A DNA stretch of 23,768 bases from a virus. The translations under genes were made by a program, and so were the position numbers. The stretch's first letter is position 1. Every line of letters starts with the position of its first letter. The notes under the pieces are model-generated. The model was not told the DNA's origin. It did no database searches and worked only from the letters and a program-made list of their open reading frames with translations. This document shows, in pieces, positions 18,939 to 23,768 of the stretch. The stretch lies in the IMG/VR virus record IMGVR_UViG_3300032050_000821, positions 1-23,768 of that record. One strand, 5' to 3'.

Positions 18939-18948
18939 GATTGGAGCA

Positions 18949-19266
18949 TCAATGGATGGTGACGGTAGCAGTCCCGTTGATTGGAACACCCAGCCTGTAG
19001 GCAGCACCGGCAGATAGGTCAACGGATCCGCACTCACACCTATCGGTGACTGGTACTGTCAACACTTTCCCTTGGTGTTGGATCCGTAGGCGAGTCCCGC
19101 ACCGCAGAAAGGGATGCGCCGCGCTGATTCCCCAGTGCTGGTACGTTTGTCCACAAGCTGTCGTACGACCGTGATACCAAGGGTGATACACAGTCGCCGT
19201 AACTTGCCTGGCATTGGCTGGGGCATTGGTGGCCGCCAGCAACCACAAAAAGGCAAGCCGTCTCAT
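18949..19266 (-). CDS. Exported RlpA-like double-psi beta-barrel protein
   Basis: A 105-residue protein with a signal peptide (MRRLAFLWLLAATNAPANA, cleavage after A19) and a mature double-psi beta-barrel: VTATVYHPW, GRTTACGQTYQHWGISAAHP, GTRLRIQH, VPVTDRCECGSVDLSAGAAY then RLGVPINGTATVTI. RlpA-like proteins act on peptidoglycan, some as lytic transglycosylases. H51 (AAH) and D75 (TDR) are kept, but the Glu of the usual TASGE segment is Gln (Q40), and three cysteines (C38, C56, C77/C79) suggest disulfides outside the cytoplasm. It could be a periplasmic wall modifier, a lysis accessory or a virion protein. It is followed by its own terminator. Confidence 0.8.
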   Translation of the reverse strand: MRRLAFLWLLAATNAPANARQVTATVYHPWYHGRTTACGQTYQHWGISAAHPFLRCGTRLRIQHQGKVLTVPVTDRCECGSVDLSAGAAYRLGVPINGTATVTIH

Positions 19267-19661
19267 GCTGGCACCTTGCGCGAGGGCTGAGCTTTGCCGG
19301 CGTCTGATCGGGTTTTGCGTGGGGCTCCCGGTGCTGCCTTGGCCCTGGTGGCTGGCGCCTTAGGTGGCTCCGGTGTGCGCGGAAAAAGTCCCGTAGCTTG
19401 TGGAAAAAGTTCTGCCGGGATATCGGCCCCACCGTTAAGGCGCTGACAGTCTCGCCAGTACGGCACAAGCTCCCGCCATAGCTGGAGCGGGCCTTCTTTG
19501 CCGTGGGCTGCCTGCAGAGCCAGCAAATCAGCCCAGTCCGTAGCCTCAATGCTGGAACGTTCCACCGCCCAACGCAGGTCGCGCAGGTGACGCTTCTCAA
19601 GGCGCAACTGTTCGCGCTCAGCCTCCCTGGCGTCTTTACGGTCTCGCTGACTGGTGAACAT
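19263..19661 (-). CDS. Charged coiled-coil protein with Ala/Pro/Lys tail
   Basis: A 132-residue protein. The first half is a charged helix (RDRKDAREAEREQLRLEKRH, then LRDLRWAVERSSIEATDWAD), followed by WRELVPYWRDC and a low-complexity basic tail (KAPATRAKAAPGAPRKTRSD). Its stop overlaps the RlpA-like ATG as ATGA, so the two are co-translated. The tail may be disordered and nucleic-acid binding. A long open frame exists on the same strand in another register (19040-19909), but it lacks these features. Not recognised. Confidence 0.62.
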   Translation of the reverse strand: MFTSQRDRKDAREAEREQLRLEKRHLRDLRWAVERSSIEATDWADLLALQAAHGKEGPLQLWRELVPYWRDCQRLNGGADIPAELFPQATGLFPRTPEPPKAPATRAKAAPGAPRKTRSDAGKAQPSRKVPA

Positions 19662-19707
19662 AGGCTAGGTGTGCCGTACCCTGCGACATTAGCGCAAGGG
19701 TCAACCC

Positions 19708-19735
19708 TTGCCAGCTGGCTCTGATGTAGTATTGT
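19708..19735 (+). promoter_or_regulatory. Sigma-70-like promoter
   Basis: TTGCCA (19708-19713), 16-base spacer, TATTGT (19730-19735), 27 bases before the ATG at 19763, in the space between divergent genes. Confidence 0.5.
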
Positions 19736-19762
19736 GGGGAAGTAACCAAGGCACACCCTGCC

Positions 19763-20620
19763 ATGCAAACCACCACACCCAAAGCCAGCCCTGTTCTCCT
19801 GGAGCGTATTGACCGTCTTGCCGGATGCTCGGGGCATTGGCTGCTGATTCGAGACGGTGAGCCAGAGCGCGACGGTTTCGGCGCCTGGCACCAAACCCCG
19901 GAGCGCCACCTAGAGACCTGCCTAGCTGAGCGCTGGCGCGATGTCTCCCTGGGTTTCGTTCCTTCCTATTGCGGCTGGAGTGATTACGCGAGCACCGGGC
20001 TAGTGGGCAAGGCTAATTTCAACGTCTTGACCGATCCCGCCAGCACACCCGACCCACTAGGTGGAATTCTTACCGTTGGTTACGGCTGGAACGGGTCCGG
20101 CGTTGTGTTGGATCTGCTGCGGGTTCCGGCGAACGTGATCGAGACCGTAGAAGCGCTGGAGTCCTACCCGCTGATCTCTGAAGACGAACACTCCATGTTG
20201 GAGCTGGAAGAGATTGACCGGGCCTGGCAAGACTGCTACGCGTCAGACTGGCGCGACGCAATCCGTGATCAGCTGGCTGCCTACTGCCCCGAAACGGTGC
20301 TGGATCAAAACCAGTACGGTCTGAGCACCGCCAAGTTCTGGGCTGATGACCAGCTGGACTCGCTTCCCGATGATCAGCTGGAGCGCGATCTGCTGGAGCT
20401 TTTCAACGCTTGCCGCGAAATGGCCGGCGAGGAATGGGAAGCGCAGGACCTGAGCACAGGCGCCTACATCAGACTGGAGCGGATCGCCGCAGGAATCGAC
20501 CGCCTGGATCTCGTGGGGCTAACCGGCCTGGCACTGCTACCACTCGATCAAGAATGGCGCCGGGAGTCCTATCCGTGGCCGGACGGCTCCCGCGACGCAC
20601 TGGCGCCGGCCTTGGCTTGA
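19763..20620 (+). CDS. Hypothetical protein
   Basis: A 285-residue acidic protein. It has Trp-rich segments (GHWLLIRDGEPERDGFGAWH, AERWRDVSLGFVPSYCGWSD), a beta-like middle (GGILTVGYGWNGSGVVLDLL), then acidic helices (LISEDEHSMLELEEIDRAWQ, DQLDSLPDDQLERDLLELF). No catalytic motif, signal or membrane segment is seen. It has its own promoter upstream, and a second promoter for the next gene lies within its last codons. It does not match a family I know. Confidence 0.72.
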   Translation: MQTTTPKASPVLLERIDRLAGCSGHWLLIRDGEPERDGFGAWHQTPERHLETCLAERWRDVSLGFVPSYCGWSDYASTGLVGKANFNVLTDPASTPDPLGGILTVGYGWNGSGVVLDLLRVPANVIETVEALESYPLISEDEHSMLELEEIDRAWQDCYASDWRDAIRDQLAAYCPETVLDQNQYGLSTAKFWADDQLDSLPDDQLERDLLELFNACREMAGEEWEAQDLSTGAYIRLERIAAGIDRLDLVGLTGLALLPLDQEWRRESYPWPDGSRDALAPALA

Positions 20621-20646
20621 CGCCGGGCCAGATCCGGTTCTACACT
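20617..20646 (+). promoter_or_regulatory. Sigma-70-like promoter
   Basis: TTGACG (20617-20622), 18-base spacer, TACACT (20641-20646). The -35 box overlaps the stop codon of the preceding gene, and the ATG of the next follows 33 bases after the -10. Confidence 0.65.
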
Positions 20647-20678
20647 CTCACACGAGACCCCACCCATAGGCTCACACC

Positions 20679-21068
20679 ATGATCACAACCACAGAAACCC
20701 ACGCTGCCGCTAACGCCGCTGCATGGTGCGAAACCATCCTGTCCCAGCTGGATCGCCTTAAGGCTGCCTGCCGCGAATCGGACGACGCGTATGAGGCTAT
20801 CCGGCAAGAGATCCAAGAATCACCGCTAAGCCTCTCAGTGCGCAGCCACTGGGTCGACTTGGGCGAACCGCTTAAGCCTGCTCAGTTTTGCATCCTGTTG
20901 AGCACCGGAGGGCCTGGCCTACGTATTGTCGGCGGACTGGGGCGGTTCAACTGTCCGGAGGATGCCCGTATGGAGTATCAGGATTGGGGCACCCCGTGGA
21001 CTGAGTACCGCGCTATCGGTTCTGTGGTGTTGGATTCTTGGGCGGCGCAGTTCTGGTGGGGTGACTGA
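20679..21068 (+). CDS. Conserved phage hypothetical protein
   Basis: A 129-residue protein. The N-terminus is helical (ANAAAWCETILSQLDRLKAA), followed by SVRSHWVDLG, FCILLSTGGPGLRIVGGLGR and MEYQDWGTPWTEYRAIGSVV, ending SWAAQFWWGD. The ILLxTGGPxxRIxG ... QDWGTPWTE pattern is familiar from many phages and prophages, annotated only as hypothetical. It has a clear promoter upstream and a strong terminator downstream, so it is probably a single-gene transcript. Function unknown. Confidence 0.78.
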   Translation: MITTTETHAAANAAAWCETILSQLDRLKAACRESDDAYEAIRQEIQESPLSLSVRSHWVDLGEPLKPAQFCILLSTGGPGLRIVGGLGRFNCPEDARMEYQDWGTPWTEYRAIGSVVLDSWAAQFWWGD

Positions 21069-21090
21069 TTCCGTTACCTACCGATCAACA

Positions 21091-21116
21091 GCCCGGCCTT
21101 AGTGCCGGGCTTTTTT
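21091..21116 (+). terminator. Rho-independent terminator
   Basis: GCCCGGC (21091-21097), loop CTTAGT, GCCGGGC (21104-21110), then six T. It ends the transcript of the gene at 20679-21068. Confidence 0.92.
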
Positions 21117-21117
21117 A

Positions 21118-21146
21118 TTGTTGCGCAGTGGTGGCGCTAGTATTGA
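21118..21146 (+). promoter_or_regulatory. Promoter candidate for terS
   Basis: TTGTTG (21118-21123), 17-base spacer, TATTGA (21141-21146), directly after the terminator and 24 bases before the small terminase ATG. Confidence 0.5.
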
Positions 21147-21170
21147 ACCAAACGGCCAGGGAATCTAACA

Positions 21171-21629
21171 ATGTCGGACAATCCGGAAGCTAACAGCGAA
21201 GCGCCGGAAGTATCGGCGGAAAGTGAAAAGAAGTACTCACGACCGTTCGGTAAGCGTAACCCGAATGCTGTTATAGAAGAGCGCCGGAAGCGGCTTTATA
21301 AGCGGCAGCTGACTGGCTTACCCGTTCGCCAGTTGGTACTAGATCATGCTGATCGTGAAGGTATTGGTGAAGTTACAGCTTGGAGAGATTGGGATGAAGT
21401 GAAAAGGTGGAATGAGGAGGATTGGAGCAAGGATCGCGAGAGCATAGTTTCACGTTTGCAGGCTATGCGCATGAGAGCAATCGACGCTGCTATCCGTAAG
21501 GGGCAGATAGGCTCCGCCCAACTCCTCATGCGGGACCTTGGCGCAGTGGTTGGTGAGGTCGCACCGGAAGCGCAGGCAGCAGCTGCCCCTACGCTCAACA
21601 TCACGGTTGAAGACAAGCGGCAGGGTTAG
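21171..21629 (+). CDS. terS: Terminase small subunit (probable)
   Basis: A 152-residue protein. After an acidic disordered N-terminus comes FGKRNPNAVIEERRKRLYKR, then a helix-turn-helix-like LTGLPVRQLVLDHADREGIG followed by VTAWRDWDEVKRW, a long oligomerisation helix (SIVSRLQAMRMRAIDAAIRK) and GSAQLLMRDLGAVVGE, and a flexible tail. This order (DNA-binding N-terminal domain, helical oligomer region, short C-terminal tail) and the position before terL suit a small terminase that recognises the packaging site. Sequence identity to known TerS is not something I can assert; position is the main support. Confidence 0.68.
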   Translation: MSDNPEANSEAPEVSAESEKKYSRPFGKRNPNAVIEERRKRLYKRQLTGLPVRQLVLDHADREGIGEVTAWRDWDEVKRWNEEDWSKDRESIVSRLQAMRMRAIDAAIRKGQIGSAQLLMRDLGAVVGEVAPEAQAAAAPTLNITVEDKRQG

Positions 21630-21645
21630 GCAGCTGCCCATCCCG

Positions 21646-21654
21646 TGATACAAT
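21646..21654 (+). promoter_or_regulatory. Extended -10 promoter element
   Basis: TGATACAAT (TGn plus TACAAT) lies 26 bases before the ATG at 21681. No good -35 is seen, as expected for extended -10 promoters. Confidence 0.4.
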
Positions 21655-21680
21655 ACGGGGAAGTCCCACCAAGACTCCCC

Positions 21681-21827
21681 ATGAACAACCGCCTTCTCAC
21701 CCTGGCCGCTCTGCTCACCGCTTGCGGTGTGCTCGCCATGGGTGCCGACAATGCAAACCAGCTGGCACGCTGTGAGTCTGCCGGTCGATCGGCTGCTGAG
21801 TGCCGGCTCGTGGTGCTCGGTCGCTGA
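21681..21827 (+). CDS. Small exported peptide, possible lipoprotein
   Basis: A 48-residue protein: MNNRLLTLAALLTACGVLAM is a signal sequence with a lipobox-like LTAC; alternatively signal peptidase I could cut near GADNA. The short mature part, NQLARCESAGRSAAECRLVV then LGR, has two cysteines that could pair. I recall similar C-x-SAG-x-ECR-VLGR peptides in phages. It has an extended -10 promoter. A role in the cell envelope (for example superinfection exclusion or lysis) is only inference. Confidence 0.62.
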   Translation: MNNRLLTLAALLTACGVLAMGADNANQLARCESAGRSAAECRLVVLGR

Positions 21828-21918
21828 GATTGTTACAATGTATGAACCGACCTCTCGCACCTCGCGGCTGGGTCGGTTCTGCGGTTATACTGTAGGAGTC
21901 AACAACGCACACCAAGCA

Positions 21919-22122
21919 ATGACTGCCACCAAGCGCCTGTTCCAGCTGATCATCACCCGCACCGATCGCGCCGCGCTTCCTTCCGGTGCTGCTATCGGAT
22001 TCTCCACTACTGTTTTTGCTGACAACCTGGAGCACGCCGAACAGCAAGCGGCTCAGCTTGTTGCACGCTCCCGCGACGCTGCCCTTCTTTTTGTTGAGCG
22101 CGTCGAAGACGTCACCCCCTGA
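21919..22122 (+). CDS. Small hypothetical protein
   Basis: A 67-residue protein: MTATKRLFQLIITRTDRAAL, then a strand (AIGFSTTVFADNLEHAEQQA) and an alanine-rich helix (AQLVARSRDAALLFVERVED). A beta-alpha-beta-like plan is possible. The ATG at 21919 is chosen because TATACT (21886-21891) upstream may be its -10 and the longer reading from 21839 would include that region. No family recognised. A palindrome-rich non-coding space follows. Confidence 0.58.
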   Translation: MTATKRLFQLIITRTDRAALPSGAAIGFSTTVFADNLEHAEQQAAQLVARSRDAALLFVERVEDVTP

Positions 22123-22311
22123 CCCGCGCGGTTAATACCGCAGCTGCCCCGGGACTGAGAATCATTCTCACCCGGGGTAAGGTTCGAGTTTGGCGGAAGC
22201 TGGGCGCGGCCCAGGGAACCTACTGACATATTCTCAATTTCTTCTTCTGTACTACACCGGGGCAGGGGTTCGATTCCTGTAATACCCTAGAAAGTACCCT
22301 CCTACATAAAA
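22123..22311. other. Palindrome-rich space upstream of terL
   Basis: No gene is seen. It has GCGGT-TAAT-ACCGC (22128-22141), a long imperfect palindrome 22147-22177 with CCCCGGG arms around TGAGAATCATTCTCA, CTGGGC-GCG-GCCCAG (22200-22214), and a T-arm-like GGTTCGATTCC (22267-22277). Candidate roles are packaging recognition (cos or pac) or regulation of terL. Confidence 0.5.
22156..22170. promoter_or_regulatory. Fur-box-like palindrome, copy 2
   Basis: TGAGAATCATTCTCA, identical to 18886-18900. Here it forms the core of a 31-base palindrome whose CCCCGGG/CCCGGGG arms (22147-22153, 22171-22177) would make a stable hairpin with a two-base bulge. Confidence 0.5.
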
Positions 22312-23562
22312 ATGCCCGATTCTGCTGGAGCACTCACCCTTCGCTACGCGCAAGGCGAAGTATTTTCCAGCCGAAAACGCTTCAGAGTGCTGGTAGCTGG
22401 CCGAAGGTTCGGCAAAAGTTATCTGTCATGTATCGAGTTATTGCGTGGGGCGATCGAAAGGCCGGGCGAAACTTTTTTCTATGCCGCGCCTACGTACCGG
22501 ATGGCGAAAGACATTGCCTGGAAGGTAATGAAACGCCTCGTCCCGAAAGCTTGGATCAAAGCAAAGAACGAGACCGACCTCAAGATCGAGCTAGTGAACG
22601 GCTCGACCATCGAACTGAAGGGCACTGAAAACGCAATGGCCCTCCGAGGCCGCAGCTTGGCTGGCGTGGTGCTGGACGAAGCGGCCTTTATGGACGCCGA
22701 GGTCTGGTTCGAGGTAATCCGCCCCGCCCTTGCGGACAAACAAGGCTGGGCACTATTCATCTCCACCCCGGATGGCACCGCCAGCTGGTTTTACGACCTC
22801 TGGTGCTATTGCGAGGAAGGCGATAAGGACTGGCAGCGGTGGCAATTCACCACGATTGACGGCGATAACGTCCCACCGGAAGAAATCGAAGCCGCCCGCG
22901 CCCAACTCGACCCCCGCACCTTCCGCCAAGAATTCGAAGCCAGCTTCGAAAACCTCAGTGGCCTTGTCGCCATTAGCTTCTCGGACGACAACATCGACAA
23001 GACAGTTCAAGATCTCGCCGTGCTACCCCTGCTGATTGGGGTGGACTTCAACGTGGACCCAATGAGCGCGGTCTGCGCAGTCAAAAAAGGCGACGTCTTG
23101 TGGGTCTTCGACGAAATCATCATGACCGGCGGCGCCACCACTTGGGATCTCTGCGAAGAAATCCAATCCCGCTACGGCGTGGAGCGCCGAATTATCGCCT
23201 GCCCTGACCCCACAGGCGGCGCCCGCAAAACCAGCGGCGTTGGCGCCACCGACCACAACATCCTCCGCAAAAGCGGCTTCACGGTCTCTAGCCCCCGCAA
23301 CCCCTGGAAAATCCGCGACAAAATCACCTGCGTCAACACCGCCCTCCTCGACGCATCTGGAACCCGCCGCCTCTTCATCCACCCCAAGTGCAAAGAACTG
23401 ATCAAATCCCTCCGCACCCTCACCTACGCCCCTGGAACGGGCCTCCCCAACAAAAACCTTGGCGTAGACCACGCCTTTGACGCCCTGGGCTACCTATGCC
23501 TCCAAACCTTCAACCTTGCCAAACCAGAGAACCTGGGCAAGACCAACTATCGTGTGTGGTAA
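22312..23562 (+). CDS. terL: Terminase large subunit
   Basis: A 416-residue packaging motor. The ATPase half has Walker A AGRRFGKS (K35), Walker B GVVLDEA (D122, E123) and the coupling motif FISTPDG (about 149-154). The nuclease half has GVDFNVDP (D245, D250), IIACPDPTG (D299) and GVDHAFDALGY (D386, D390), the RNase H-like metal site. It pumps DNA into the prohead and cuts it at a packaging site. Length is within the usual 400-550 range. It has no clear Shine-Dalgarno and lies 189 bases after the preceding gene, behind a palindrome-rich space. Confidence 0.96.
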   Translation: MPDSAGALTLRYAQGEVFSSRKRFRVLVAGRRFGKSYLSCIELLRGAIERPGETFFYAAPTYRMAKDIAWKVMKRLVPKAWIKAKNETDLKIELVNGSTIELKGTENAMALRGRSLAGVVLDEAAFMDAEVWFEVIRPALADKQGWALFISTPDGTASWFYDLWCYCEEGDKDWQRWQFTTIDGDNVPPEEIEAARAQLDPRTFRQEFEASFENLSGLVAISFSDDNIDKTVQDLAVLPLLIGVDFNVDPMSAVCAVKKGDVLWVFDEIIMTGGATTWDLCEEIQSRYGVERRIIACPDPTGGARKTSGVGATDHNILRKSGFTVSSPRNPWKIRDKITCVNTALLDASGTRRLFIHPKCKELIKSLRTLTYAPGTGLPNKNLGVDHAFDALGYLCLQTFNLAKPENLGKTNYRVW

Positions 23563-23575
23563 CAGCGGTAATTTT

Positions 23576-23764
23576 GTGGCTAAAAAACCAACTAAAGCCC
23601 AAAAGAAGGTCGCCAAGGTCATGCGTGAGTACGGCAAAGGCGAACTGCACTCGGGCAGCAAAAAAGGTCCCGTGGTGAAGTCCCGCAAGCAGGCAATCGC
23701 CATCGCCATGAGCGAAGCCGGCATGGCAAAACCCAAGAAAACCACCAAAAAAGGTAAGAAATAA
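23576..23764 (+). CDS. DUF6496 protein
   Basis: A 62-residue basic protein from GTG at 23576. It reads AKKPTKAQKKVAKVMREYGK then GELHSGSKKGPVVKSRKQAI and AIAMSEAGMAKPKKTTKKGK. The core 'KVMREYGKGELHSGSKKGPVVKSRKQAIAIAMSEAG' type pattern is the DUF6496 signature, found in phages and bacteria and of unknown function. A longer reading upstream would overlap terL and look like shadow. The extreme Lys content suggests DNA contact, perhaps in the head. It lies 13 bases after terL. Confidence 0.85.
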   Translation: MAKKPTKAQKKVAKVMREYGKGELHSGSKKGPVVKSRKQAIAIAMSEAGMAKPKKTTKKGKK

Positions 23765-23768
23765 TGGC
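23764..23768 (+). CDS. First bases of the next gene (portal expected)
   Basis: The DUF6496 stop overlaps an ATG as TAATG, and ATGGC runs to the window edge. Phage gene order suggests the portal gene, but nothing of the protein can be read. Confidence 0.3.

Larger units (their letters stand above)
18687..18948. other. Palindrome-dense space between convergent genes
   Basis: No gene is credible here. It holds CCATTCAT repeats, GCCAATA/TATTGGC (18752-18774), CTCCCA/TGGGAG (18792-18806), AGTTCC/GGAACT (18805-18819), a run of nine or more G from ~18838, CTCATGAG, TCTCACTGAGA, TGAGAATCATTCTCA and a terminator. Neither flanking gene begins here, so promoters for known genes are not the explanation. 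An origin or a small RNA are possible. Confidence 0.6.

Noticed and set aside
18770-19000. Plus-strand open frame of 76 codons starting at TTG
   Set aside because: No ribosome binding site, runs through several palindromes and into the end of the RlpA-like gene on the other strand.
19040-19909. Minus-strand open frame of 289 codons
   Set aside because: It overlaps the RlpA-like gene and the gene at 19263-19661 in another register and runs into the divergent promoter; no recognisable domain.
1-23768. Integrase or lysogeny module
   Set aside because: No tyrosine or serine recombinase motif, excisionase or CI-like repressor was found; lifestyle cannot be decided from this window alone.

Overview
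The window looks like most of one half of a double-stranded DNA tailed phage genome, probably a phage of marine or freshwater picocyanobacteria (Synechococcus/Prochlorococcus type). The reasons are a tail fibre, lysis genes, terminase subunits and a phage replisome packed edge to edge, many start/stop overlaps (ATGA, TAATG), and several small protein families I associate with cyanophages: a DUF7936-like protein, a tiny basic protein ending in GQGR, a 47-residue membrane protein next to the endolysin, and the 'HPITPP...AAQWGADQELEAC...RRPKPPSLKE' family. No RNA polymerase, integrase, photosynthesis gene, portal, capsid or tail-tube gene is visible; the head/tail genes presumably lie beyond the right edge, and the left edge cuts the tail fibre gene. 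The host assignment is inference from family resemblance, not from a search.

Layout. (1) 1-4832, plus strand, late genes: end of a tail fibre, small conserved proteins, a small membrane protein and a two-domain endolysin (glucosaminidase plus C39-like peptidase), with an HNH endonuclease on the opposite strand. (2) 16552 down to 4829, minus strand, the replication and early block: primase-helicase, ribbon-helix-helix regulators, three tandem copies of the HPITPP family, dCTP deaminase, a DUF3310 protein, HTH and zinc proteins, small membrane proteins and a family A DNA polymerase without a 5' nuclease domain. Two intergenic spaces in this block hold tRNA-like elements. (3) 16693-18686, plus strand: a probable ssDNA-binding protein, an HNH-AP2 homing endonuclease and a RecB-type exonuclease, diverging from the primase. 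(4) 18949-19661, minus strand: an exported RlpA-like protein and a coiled-coil protein. (5) 19763-23764, plus strand: individually promoted small genes, then small and large terminase and a DUF6496 protein, leading to the head module.

How the parts fit: primase-helicase, SSB, polymerase and exonuclease form a self-sufficient replisome, with dCTP deaminase feeding dUMP/dTTP supply. Five copies of an 11-mer with alternating orientation lie inside the 3' end of the primase-helicase gene and are read in several different codon frames, so they are kept as DNA; this is the best replication-origin candidate. The late genes at both ends point towards the unseen structural region.

The observations most worth a second look are that 11-mer array, the two tRNA-like elements that covary in the acceptor stem but lack a normal anticodon arm, and two palindrome-dense non-coding regions (18687-18948 and 22123-22311) that share an identical 15-base Fur-box-like palindrome.
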